Assembly (NCBI GenBank): GCA_964458805.1 | Contig: CAYWKH010000095.1 | Location: 1-7,968 of the forward strand | DNA: 7,968 nt | Reading direction: 5' to 3' | DNA from: JAAYLU01 sp964458805 | Lineage (GTDB): Bacteria > Synergistota > Synergistia > Synergistales > Aminobacteriaceae | Shown here: positions 1 to 5,986 of the stretch, piece after piece | How positions within the stretch are numbered: the stretch's first letter is position 1 | Layout: each line of letters starts with the position of its first letter | The notes under the pieces: generated by a model | The model's input: the letters and a program-made list of their open reading frames with translations, nothing else | Databases searched by the model: none | What the model was told of the DNA's origin: nothing | Translations under genes and position numbers: made by a program

Positions 1-1082
1 ACCCTCCAGAGGTTGAGGGAGATCTCCTCTATATTGACCGACTCGATGGGAACCCGCAGGTCCCCGGCGGGCGAAAGGAAGACTCCGCCCGAGGGGAAGG
101 AGATGGACGGGTAGTGGTCGGGGAAGACCACCGCCTTCTTGAAGTCCTCGGTCAGGGCCGAGCCCTCCCTCGAGGGGAGCCCCTTTCGGATCGTCACCTC
201 GACGCGCTGCCTCGGCTTGAAGTCCCCCAGTATCACGAAGCCGTTGTACTGCGGGTCGATGGTGAAGTCGGACGCAGGGGAGAGTTCAATGTACTTGGAG
301 ACCTTCGACATGTCCGCCCCTATGTTCGTGTTGACCTGTATCACGCTGGTCGACGGGTAGCGGGTGTCGGAGTACAGGCTGGTGATCGCTAGCTGTCTCG
401 TCACCTTGATCACGCGGCGCGACTCCTGCTCGGTCCCGAGCGGGCCGACGTCGCTGGTCAGGCCCGGCGACAGGACGAGAGTTATGGCCCCCCCGTCGAA
501 GTACCCCGTCGTGACGCGTATCGTCGATGCAGGGGCCTGACCCTGCACCGTGTAGCTCAGCTGCTCGCGTCTCTCGTTCATCAGGTAGAGAAAGCCGCGC
601 AGTCTAACGGGGGAGACCGGAAGGTTGAAGGAGAGCTCCATGGTCACCGCGCCACCGCCGGACACGTCTATCTGCCGAGCCCCTATGAACCTCAGCCCCT
701 CCGTGCGGTACTCGAAACTCTGCCTTCCGGCTAGCATCCTCCCCTTGGCGTCCCTCAGGGAGTCCTTCGCCTGGACCCTGAACAGGGTGGCCTGCGGCGG
801 GGTGGCTACCGGCGTGTAGACGAAGGTGTCCACAGCAGTCCACTTGCCTACGCCCTTCACCGAGGGGGAGAACTCGATTGGCGCGTCCTCCTGGCTCAGC
901 ACCTTGCCGACGGAACTCTTGTCCACCACGGGGTGGGAGAAGGAGATCGCGATCGGCGTGCGCCCCTTGATCACTCCCCCGGGGGAAAAGGACAGGACGG
1001 TGAAGTCGTCCGCGGCGAACGCCGCAAACGCCCATACCGTCACCAGCAGTGACGCCAGAAGAAACAGACACAACCTTTTCAT
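1..1082 (-). CDS. Bacterial alpha-2-macroglobulin family protein, N-terminal part (cut by window edge)
   Basis: Only the first 360 residues are visible; the reading frame is still open at base 1. Residues 1-23 form a Sec signal peptide (basic start, hydrophobic core, cleavage expected after AFA23), and no lipobox is seen, so a soluble periplasmic form is likely. The mature part is a run of beta-sandwich domains. An Ig-like domain at about 25-128 opens with a SFSPGG turn and an IAISFSHPVV strand. A second follows at about 129-229, a third at about 230-320, and a macroglobulin domain starts at about 321 with ISFPSGG then VPIESVNIEEISLNLWR. That last pattern is typical of bacterial A2M N-termini. 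Family members trap or inhibit proteases in the periplasm and are usually about 1,500-1,900 residues; the bait region and any CxEQ thioester lie outside the window. The ATG is supported by AAGGAG at 1091-1096, 8 nt upstream. The gene has its own promoter-like patch and follows a terminator, so it is probably a separate unit from the genes before it. Confidence 0.8.
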   Translation of the reverse strand, partial: MKRLCLFLLASLLVTVWAFAAFAADDFTVLSFSPGGVIKGRTPIAISFSHPVVDKSSVGKVLSQEDAPIEFSPSVKGVGKWTAVDTFVYTPVATPPQATLFRVQAKDSLRDAKGRMLAGRQSFEYRTEGLRFIGARQIDVSGGGAVTMELSFNLPVSPVRLRGFLYLMNERREQLSYTVQGQAPASTIRVTTGYFDGGAITLVLSPGLTSDVGPLGTEQESRRVIKVTRQLAITSLYSDTRYPSTSVIQVNTNIGADMSKVSKYIELSPASDFTIDPQYNGFVILGDFKPRQRVEVTIRKGLPSREGSALTEDFKKAVVFPDHYPSISFPSGGVFLSPAGDLRVPIESVNIEEISLNLWR

Positions 1083-1132
1083 GTTATCCTCTCCTTCTCG
1101 AGCTAGTGATGAGCGCGGGCCGTGGTCGCGCT

Positions 1133-1150
1133 AGTATATTAGGAATTATA
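1133..1150 (-). promoter_or_regulatory. Candidate promoter of the alpha-2-macroglobulin gene
   Basis: An AT-rich island in otherwise GC-rich sequence carries a perfect minus-strand TATAAT at 1145-1150 and a second -10-like TATACT at 1133-1138. Neither has a good TTGACA-type -35 at 16-18 bp, so one may be activator-dependent. Transcription from either would give a 5' leader of roughly 45-60 nt before the start at 1082. It sits between the upstream terminator and the A2M start, which is the expected place. Confidence 0.5.
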
Positions 1151-1200
1151 CATCATATCCGCCGTCCGCGCCGGACTGCTCCAGTTTAGCATGGAAGAAC

Positions 1201-1228
1201 GGGGCCCGCCGTCCTGCTCGCGGGCCCC
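1201..1228 (-). terminator. GC-rich hairpin terminator after the small secreted protein gene
   Basis: A perfect 9-bp inverted repeat (GGGGCCCGC at 1201-1209 and GCGGGCCCC at 1220-1228) encloses a 10-nt loop. It begins 13 nt after the stop codon of the gene ending at 1242. On the minus strand the hairpin is followed by GTTCTTCCAT, a weak T-rich tract. Position and stem strength fit an intrinsic terminator of the operon, though the poor U-tract means termination may be partial. Confidence 0.65.
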
Positions 1229-1241
1229 CGTGAAATGCGTC

Positions 1242-1808
1242 CTATCTCTCTACGAGCTCCAGGTTGGTCAGCCACTCTCCGACCATGTCCTTGTAGTCGT
1301 CGGTGAAGTCCGCCGCTGCCGAGACGTGAATCCGGAAGAGCCACGAGTCGGTGAAAAGGAACAGGTCCACGCAGTCGCGGGTGTCCTCGTTCTCCCCGGT
1401 CTGGTACTCCGCTCCGGCGACCGGATAGGTGTAGAGCTCGGCAAAATTGTCAAGATCGGTCGAGATATCCACGTCGTCCTCGTCGATGCCCTCGAACAGG
1501 GCCACGAGAGCGCCCAGGTTCTCGGGAGTCACCAGCTCCCCGTCGTCGTTCTCGACCGGCAGCCTCTCTACCACCAGGGCCACCAGGCCGTCGTCAATCA
1601 GGCGCGTGTACGATGCGACGCCCTCGTCGTTCATCTGGAAGTCCACATCGCAGGTGTTCTCCGGCAGGCCGTATACCTTGATCCATAGGCCTTCCACGGC
1701 CTCGTCGCCGTCGCCGTCGTCGGCGCGGAGAGCGGAAGCCGGGACAAGCACTGCGGCCAGGAGTGCCAAGGACAGGAGCGCGATAAAAATGGAAGATCTC
1801 TTCTTCAT
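1242..1808 (-). CDS. Small acidic secreted protein of unknown function
   Basis: This 188-residue protein matches no family that I recognise. Residues 1-26 look like a Sec signal peptide: MKKR start, a leucine/alanine-rich core, and ASA before the mature end. The mature protein starts with an acidic stretch (DDGDGDE, about 30-36) and has exactly two cysteines (Cys53 and Cys146), which could form a disulfide in the periplasm. The C-terminus (DSWLFRIHVS then a helix ending TNLEL) is an alternating strand-helix pattern like small exported alpha/beta domains. I chose the ATG at 1808 because GAGG at 1818-1821 lies 9 nt upstream and the signal peptide then has a normal n-region. An in-frame ATG at 1823, adding five residues, is possible but lacks a good ribosome site. 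It lies about 100 nt after the two-helix membrane protein gene and is followed by a terminator, so it is probably the last gene of the operon. Confidence 0.7.
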   Translation of the reverse strand: MKKRSSIFIALLSLALLAAVLVPASALRADDGDGDEAVEGLWIKVYGLPENTCDVDFQMNDEGVASYTRLIDDGLVALVVERLPVENDDGELVTPENLGALVALFEGIDEDDVDISTDLDNFAELYTYPVAGAEYQTGENEDTRDCVDLFLFTDSWLFRIHVSAAADFTDDYKDMVGEWLTNLELVER

Positions 1809-1841
1809 GTGTTGACGCCTCATTTCTCATGATGTCGCGGA

Positions 1842-1871
1842 GCCCCCGCGGGGCGCCGTCGTTTCTGAAAC
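1842..1871 (-). repeat. Two short inverted repeats in the leader of the small secreted protein gene
   Basis: The 101-nt gap (1809-1909) before the gene at 1808 holds two adjacent symmetrical elements. One is a 5-bp GC stem with a 3-nt loop (1842-1854). The other is the odd palindrome GTTTCTGAAAC (1861-1871). No T-run follows on the minus strand and no clear -10 box is visible, so they could be an mRNA processing or stability element or an operator rather than a terminator. Short palindromes like these also occur by chance. Confidence 0.3.
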
Positions 1872-1909
1872 TGTGCATTGGTGCTGTTCGCGGCATCGAT
1901 CCGCCGATC

Positions 1910-2092
1910 CTACCTGATGGATGCCGCGAAGTAGATGCTTGCGATTAGATAGAGCAGCGTGACGCCCGCCAGAATGGAGAAGGAGAATAACCACGCTAGC
2001 CTGGCCCCGGACAGCGCCCGCGCCCTGTACCTGACATGGGCCGATATCGCGACGAATCCCAAAAACAGCAGCGCGGCCGCCCACGCAGGCAT
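1910..2092 (-). CDS. Small membrane protein with two transmembrane helices
   Basis: This 60-residue protein has two hydrophobic spans, about residues 3-20 and 32-57, joined by a short basic loop (RYRARALSGAR, 21-31). By the positive-inside rule the loop is cytoplasmic and both ends face outward. There is no known domain. Its ATG lies 12 nt after the TGA of the DUF1036-like gene, and the Shine-Dalgarno GAGGT (2102-2106) overlaps that stop codon, so translation is probably coupled to the upstream gene. The hydrophobic pattern and coupling argue that this is a real gene despite its size. It could be a membrane partner or anchor for the neighbouring secreted proteins, but nothing in the sequence shows this. 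Confidence 0.65.
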   Translation of the reverse strand: MPAWAAALLFLGFVAISAHVRYRARALSGARLAWLFSFSILAGVTLLYLIASIYFAASIR

Positions 2093-2104
2093 GCCCGGTC
2101 TACC

Positions 2105-2575
2105 TCAGGGGTTGAACGTCAGGGTCGCCACCGCGTCCATATTGCGGTCGCCTACCTTGTTCAATGTCAGCCGCCGGAAGCCTGCCTCCACCCCCCCGCG
2201 GATCGGGTCGTCCGGGTGTCCGTCGAAGGGGTTCTTCGGGTCGATTATTACCCTCCTCAGATCCCCGGACCAGGAGATCTTCTTGCCGTTGTTCATGGTC
2301 CCCATGGCGTAGAAGCCGAACTGATCCATGGTCAGCGAGGAGACGGCCGAGCCGAGGTTGATCACCCTGGACTGTCCGGGGTCAACCTGGTACCATCCGA
2401 TCCTGCGGTCGTCCTCAAGATCGAAGCCAGCCCAGCAGAAGGCTACGAATATCTTGTGAGACCTGTTGTTGTTGAGCGTTACCTTGACCCAGGCCTCGGC
2501 CGACCCGATATGGCAGACGACCGCCAGGACGAGCGCTGTCGCTAAGATGTACCTTCCGAACCTGTTTCGAGCCAT
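2105..2575 (-). CDS. DUF1036-like secreted protein, second of two adjacent paralogs
   Basis: A 156-residue predicted exported protein. Residues 1-28 form a signal peptide (basic MARNRFGR, hydrophobic 9-20, SAEA cleavage site). The mature part starts with a strand and an asparagine-rich turn (VKVTLNNNRSHKIFVAF, 30-46), then IGWYQVDPGQSRVINLG (59-75). The GWY-x-V-D-x-G core after an N-x-S/T-rich strand is the hallmark I associate with DUF1036, whose function is unknown. The same core occurs in the gene immediately upstream, although the two are diverged elsewhere. Unlike typical DUF1036 members, it lacks their conserved cysteines; one Cys (47) remains in the mature part. Its ATG is 13 nt after the upstream stop, and that TAG is part of the AGGAG ribosome site (2586-2590), implying translational coupling. 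Family assignment is by eye; secretion is more certain than the family. Confidence 0.7.
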   Translation of the reverse strand: MARNRFGRYILATALVLAVVCHIGSAEAWVKVTLNNNRSHKIFVAFCWAGFDLEDDRRIGWYQVDPGQSRVINLGSAVSSLTMDQFGFYAMGTMNNGKKISWSGDLRRVIIDPKNPFDGHPDDPIRGGVEAGFRRLTLNKVGDRNMDAVATLTFNP

Positions 2576-2588
2576 AACCTGTTCTCTC

Positions 2589-3098
2589 CTACCCTTGCGG
2601 CCTTGTGTCGATCCGCACGATAAACGCGCCTGCTCCCTCGGAGTAACGGCACCTGTAGAAGGGGGCTATCCTCAGGTTCTTGCCGTTGGCCGGCTTCTCT
2701 TTGAAGTCGAACTCGAATCTTTCGTCGCTTATCCAGCGGGTGACCCTGTCCCTTTCCAGGGTGGAGGAGTCCACGTAGGAGGTGTTGCCGCTGAAGGAGG
2801 CGTAGTAGACCCCCTTGGACTTGTCGATGACTTTGAAATTGATGGTCCTTTCTCCTCCTCCGTCCACCGAGTACCATCCCTTCGTAGTCCAGAGTCCTGA
2901 CGAACTGTCGAAATACAGGAAAGCCATGTTGACATCATTGCTCATCTTGTTGGTGACGATTATCTCCGTTGCGAAGGCCCCCGTGGCCGACAAGACCAGC
3001 AGCAGGGCGAGCATGAGTCCCCTCCACCAGGGCGCGGACGTTCTTGTCGCGGACCGCCCGCAGGCAGGCTCCGGTTCACTTTGAATACTGTTCTTCAT
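2589..3098 (-). CDS. DUF1036-like secreted protein, first of two adjacent paralogs
   Basis: A 169-residue protein with a long signal sequence: a 26-residue, partly basic n-region, a hydrophobic core at about 27-40, and cleavage expected after AFA43. The mature protein has the DUF1036-like core: a strand with TNKMSNDVNMAF (49-60), then LWTTKGWYSVDGGGERTINF (69-88), and further strands with aromatic YYASF (98-102) and RWISDERFEF (121-130). It aligns with the next gene over the N-x-S...AF...GWYxVDxGxxRxIN block, so the two probably arose by duplication and then diverged. The start at 3098 is set by AAGGAGG (3105-3111), 6 nt upstream, the strongest ribosome site in the window. The frame is open to 3215, but the extra 39 residues have no signal or SD and overlap the upstream gene. 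The precise role is unknown; DUF1036 proteins are generally annotated as exported or membrane-associated. Confidence 0.72.
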   Translation of the reverse strand: MKNSIQSEPEPACGRSATRTSAPWWRGLMLALLLVLSATGAFATEIIVTNKMSNDVNMAFLYFDSSSGLWTTKGWYSVDGGGERTINFKVIDKSKGVYYASFSGNTSYVDSSTLERDRVTRWISDERFEFDFKEKPANGKNLRIAPFYRCRYSEGAGAFIVRIDTRPQG

Positions 3099-3104
3099 CT
3101 CCGA

Positions 3105-3111
3105 CCTCCTT
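3105..3111 (-). promoter_or_regulatory. Strong ribosome binding site fixing the start at 3098
   Basis: A perfect AAGGAGG lies 6 nt before ATG 3098 and in the 22-nt gap after the DUF2442-like gene. It rejects the longer ORF reading back to 3215 and suggests that the first DUF1036-like gene is translated more strongly than the regulator (TTG) and the DUF2442-like gene (GTG) before it. Confidence 0.75.
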
Positions 3112-3120
3112 GTACATAGA

Positions 3121-3408
3121 TTATTTGCCGCCGCCCTCGCCCGCGGTCCTGGTCCTGTCGACCAGCAGCAGGTCCATGAAGTCGTCGGCGGATATGCTGA
3201 CCCGGGTCGCCGCATCCCCGAACAGGATGAAACTTCCGTCGGTGCGTGCGGTGCTGAACAGCCCCGGATCCTTCAATGCGCCGAACCGCATCGTGTCCAG
3301 CCTCGAGGAGAAGTCGAACTCGATGCTGGCGCCTGTGCCCGTGTCCACCCTGAGCCTGTATGCCGACAGGGCTTCCACATCCTTAAAATAACCGCAGCTG
3401 TCTTTCAC
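3121..3408 (-). CDS. DUF2442-like small cytoplasmic protein
   Basis: A 95-residue protein without signal or membrane segment. The pattern resembles DUF2442: KDVEALSAYRLRV (9-21), a turn with G26 then IEFDF (29-33), RFGALKDPGLF (41-51), a short strand with DGSFILF (57-63), and VSISADDFMDLL (70-81). This corresponds to the family scheme of a Y-x-L strand, D at the end of strand 2, F-x-x-L-x-D-x-x-x-F, and a closing D-x-L helix. The usual Trp of the later strand is replaced by Phe63. Length fits the family (about 80-100). DUF2442 proteins are small, often linked to toxin-antitoxin or regulatory loci, with no settled function. The start is GTG, with only a weak purine run (GGGAG, about 14 nt upstream). 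It is in the same frame as the regulator before it, separated by one TAG and 22 sense codons, so expression may depend on the regulator's translation. Confidence 0.68.
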   Translation of the reverse strand: MKDSCGYFKDVEALSAYRLRVDTGTGASIEFDFSSRLDTMRFGALKDPGLFSTARTDGSFILFGDAATRVSISADDFMDLLLVDRTRTAGEGGGK

Positions 3409-3417
3409 GGCACCACG

Positions 3418-3471
3418 CTCCCGTCGACGACGCGCGTCCCTGCGGCCCCGATCGGGGCCGGACTCCCGTCG
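3418..3471. repeat. 9-bp direct repeats flanking the intercistronic palindrome
   Basis: CTCCCGTCG occurs at 3418-3426 and again at 3463-3471 (45 bp start to start), on either side of the perfect palindrome at 3443-3460. On the minus strand this reads CGACGGGAG twice. The arrangement could be a binding site for a dimeric or oligomeric regulator, such as the MalT-like protein encoded just before it, or chance in GC-rich DNA. No MalT-box-like GGATGA motif is evident here. Confidence 0.35.
3443..3460 (-). promoter_or_regulatory. Perfect 18-bp palindrome in the gap after the regulator gene
   Basis: CGGCCCCGATCGGGGCCG is perfectly self-complementary. As RNA it folds into a 7-bp GC stem with a GAUC loop, starting 14 nt after the regulator's stop. 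No U-tract follows, so it is not a classic terminator; partial termination, mRNA stabilisation or protein binding are all possible. It would reduce or separate expression of the downstream secreted protein genes relative to the regulator. Confidence 0.5.
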
Positions 3472-3474
3472 TTC

Positions 3475-5973
3475 CTAAAATTCCTTCCTCGCAAGTTCGT
3501 TTCTCGACCTGACCTTCAGCTTGACAAAGACCTTCTTCAATGCGGATTTAACCGTGTTCTCGGAGATGTACAGGCGTTCCGCGATCTCGCGCGTCTTCAG
3601 CCCGTCCTTTGCCATCTGCGCTATCTCCCTCTCTCTGTCCGTAAGCACCTCCTTGCGCGGTCTCAAACATTTGCGCACCGCGTCGGCCCCTCGGGCCTGC
3701 CTCTCGCAAAGCGCGACGATTGCGGCGACTGCGTCCCCCTCCCGTCCGCGCACCCCTCTGTCGATGAGCCGGGTCAGGGGCGGGGCGATCTCGGCGAAGG
3801 GCAGGCAGACCCGGTCTGGCAGGGCCATGTCCAGCGCCTCCCCAAGGTTTTCCGCGGCCTCCTCGTACCTGCCCTCGTCCGCGCCGGCCGCCGCGAAGAG
3901 GATGCGACGGGTCAGCAGGGGCAGCATGAAACGCGGGCCGCCGGGAATCTCCATCATCTGCTCGGTGATGGCGTAGAGCTCCGGGTAGCGCCTCTCCGCG
4001 AGCAGGATCCTGGCGTAAAGGGCCAGGCCGCACGGCTGCCCCTGCACGTAGAGGGCCCTCCTGATCCCCTCGGGGGTCCTCAGCCAGTCGGGCAGATCCC
4101 CGGTGTCGCCGAGGATCAGGTCGAGCGTCGCGAGGCAGAGGTCCACCATTCGCAACACCGACCTGCTGCGCGACTCCTGTCGATACCTCTCGATGTTCGC
4201 CCTGGCGGAGGCATAGCCGGGCCCGTCGCCGCGCAGTAACTTCAGCCTGGCGAGGACGAGCTCGGCGCACAGGGCTATGCTCGTCTGTCCGGAGGCCTTG
4301 GCGAAGTACATGCCCTTGTAGGCCGCGGATTCGGCCTCCTCCTCCTCGCCGCGCAGGAGGTGCGCCTCGGCCCTCATGACGGAGTCCGCACCCGCCCCGT
4401 GGCCGCCGGAGAGCCCAAGGTAGACCGGGAGACAGTCGTCCATCAGCTCCATCTCCGTGTCGAGCTCGCCGCTCTTCCTCCAGTACAGGCAGAGCACAGA
4501 GGCAAGGCCGAACGTCCACGGGGTGGAGCCGAACACCACCGTCCTCGATGCGCCCCCGCCGGACGAATCGAGGTGCTCCGCTGCCTCCCTGTGGCGCACG
4601 CTCATCCTGGCGATGTCGTTGAACTCCGTGAAGGAGAGCAGCAGGGCAATCTCGCCCCTCAGGCGCGACATCTCCGAGTCGCTCAAGCCGTCCGGCGGGC
4701 TCGCCTGAAGCGATTGCAGCAGCGAGAGCAGCCTGGCGAAGCGCGCCAAGTCGCCGGTTTTCATGAATTGGAACGAGAACGTGAGAAGCGCGAAGGGGTG
4801 GTCGAGCAGCACATCCTCCGGGGAGGCATCGACGATCCTCTCCAGCAGCAGGGTCATGTTCCCCTCCTTCTGGTCGTTCAGGTAGCTGCCGGAGAGCGGC
4901 AGGGAGAGCGCCCCGGCGTAGTCCCCGGCGTCCGCCAGCAGCCTCGCCGCCTCCAGGTAGTCGCCCGTCTGCGCGCAGGCGGTCGCCGCCCTGCGCCTCA
5001 TGAGCCTCGCCTGTTCGGCGGGCCGGGTCTCCAGGCGCGACGCAAGGTAGTCGGCCAGGATGGAGTGCATGGAGTAGACTCCCTTGTCGGACACGTACTG
5101 GATGAAGAAGTTGGCGTCCAGCGCCTTGCGAAGGCGATCCGGCAGCACTGCCGACCCGCACATGATCGCGGCCTGCGCTTTTGTGAAGGACCCGAGCAGG
5201 GAGAGGGAGAGCAGAAAACCCCTCTCGCCTTCGGCGAGCCTGTTCCAGATGGCGGTCCCGATGAGCGAGTCCATGTCGCGCGCATCGGCCAGGGCGCCGG
5301 TCTCCCTGTGCACCGACGCCTGCAGCAGTATCGCCGAAACCCAACCCTCGGTCACGCTCTGCACCCTGTCCAGCTCGCGCTCCGTCATCCGGGCACCCTT
5401 GAGCCTGCACAGGCGCGCGGTGCTCTCGCGGTCGAAGAAGAAGTCGCCGGTCCCAAGCCTCAGGATTCCGGCGTGGCTCCGGGGGAACTCGGAGAAGGGG
5501 AGGGGCTGGGTTATGAACACCGTGTGGAGGTTTTCTCCAGGGTACGCCGCGAACGCGGCGGGCACGGCGCCCGACAGGTCGCATTCGAACAGCTGGTAGT
5601 TGTCTATAACTATGTAGGTCTCGCCGTCGCAACGGCATCCGCGCATGACCCCGGCGAGGCGCGCGAGGTCCTCGGGCGTCCGGGGGAGGCAGGCCAGGAG
5701 GCCGTCGGCCGCCTCGGGGTCGACGGCCTCGAACAGCCGGGCCATCCGCTCCCAGGCCTTGAGCGGCTGCTCCCCGAAGCAGGTGTACCAGGCAAGCCTG
5801 GCCCCCCCGCCCGCTCGCCTCAGGAACTCCCTGACGGCGGTGGTCTTGCCGAATCCTGATGGAGCCTCGACGACCGCGACCGCATGGCTGGACAGTCCGG
5901 CCATGCGCTTCATCAGCCTGTCCGGTAAGAAACAGGTCTCGTCCCTTCGAGCCGAACTCGCGGTCGTCCTCAA
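3475..5973 (-). CDS. MalT-type LuxR-family ATP-dependent transcriptional regulator
   Basis: An 832-residue cytoplasmic protein with the LAL (MalT/AcoK-like) layout. Residues 1-30 include an R..LP.RL motif typical of these N-termini. The ATPase Walker A is APSGFGKT (37-44), and Walker B is YIVIDN (120-125), with N where many homologs have a second D. Residues to about 330 form the rest of the NTPase and winged-helix module; about 330-760 is alpha-helical and TPR-like, the presumed effector-sensing region. The C-terminal LuxR HTH (about 774-829) begins VLTDREREIAQMAKDG, with recognition segment ISENTVKSALKKVFVKL and closing RSRNELA. MalT itself is about 900 residues, so this is full length. The start is TTG at 5973: GGAGG (5982-5986) lies 8 nt upstream, directly after the TAG of the preceding gene, whereas the first ATG (residue 21) would cut the conserved N-terminal motif. 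Such proteins activate transcription when bound to ATP and an inducer; inducer and targets are unknown, but its neighbours are the obvious candidates. Confidence 0.95.
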   Translation of the reverse strand: MRTTASSARRDETCFLPDRLMKRMAGLSSHAVAVVEAPSGFGKTTAVREFLRRAGGGARLAWYTCFGEQPLKAWERMARLFEAVDPEAADGLLACLPRTPEDLARLAGVMRGCRCDGETYIVIDNYQLFECDLSGAVPAAFAAYPGENLHTVFITQPLPFSEFPRSHAGILRLGTGDFFFDRESTARLCRLKGARMTERELDRVQSVTEGWVSAILLQASVHRETGALADARDMDSLIGTAIWNRLAEGERGFLLSLSLLGSFTKAQAAIMCGSAVLPDRLRKALDANFFIQYVSDKGVYSMHSILADYLASRLETRPAEQARLMRRRAATACAQTGDYLEAARLLADAGDYAGALSLPLSGSYLNDQKEGNMTLLLERIVDASPEDVLLDHPFALLTFSFQFMKTGDLARFARLLSLLQSLQASPPDGLSDSEMSRLRGEIALLLSFTEFNDIARMSVRHREAAEHLDSSGGGASRTVVFGSTPWTFGLASVLCLYWRKSGELDTEMELMDDCLPVYLGLSGGHGAGADSVMRAEAHLLRGEEEEAESAAYKGMYFAKASGQTSIALCAELVLARLKLLRGDGPGYASARANIERYRQESRSRSVLRMVDLCLATLDLILGDTGDLPDWLRTPEGIRRALYVQGQPCGLALYARILLAERRYPELYAITEQMMEIPGGPRFMLPLLTRRILFAAAGADEGRYEEAAENLGEALDMALPDRVCLPFAEIAPPLTRLIDRGVRGREGDAVAAIVALCERQARGADAVRKCLRPRKEVLTDREREIAQMAKDGLKTREIAERLYISENTVKSALKKVFVKLKVRSRNELARKEF

Positions 5974-5981
5974 CTCGCGCC

Positions 5982-5986
5982 CCTCC
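5982..5986 (-). promoter_or_regulatory. Ribosome binding site fused to upstream stop, setting the TTG start of the regulator
   Basis: GGAGG follows immediately after the TAG (5987-5989) of the secreted propeller gene and lies 8 nt before TTG 5973. It supports the unusual TTG start and implies that ribosomes finishing the upstream gene can reinitiate on the regulator. The rare start codon would keep regulator output below that of its neighbours. Confidence 0.7.

Noticed and set aside
604..1071. A 155-codon minus-strand ORF within the A2M gene
   Set aside because: The neighbouring frame gives a signal peptide and continuous beta-sandwich domains from ATG 1082 to the window edge; this frame is Arg/Gly-rich noise.
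1191..1688. A 165-codon plus-strand ORF opposite the small secreted protein gene
   Set aside because: The minus strand has a clear signal peptide, a ribosome site and a following terminator. The plus ORF starts inside that terminator hairpin region.
3548..5638. A 696-codon minus-strand ORF overlapping the regulator in another frame
   Set aside because: The regulator's own frame shows Walker A, Walker B and a LuxR HTH; this frame is a low-complexity Arg/Gly/Ala-rich translation.
4360..5859. A 499-codon plus-strand ORF opposite the regulator
   Set aside because: It is a shadow of the regulator, rich in Arg, Gly, Pro and Gln without domain pattern.
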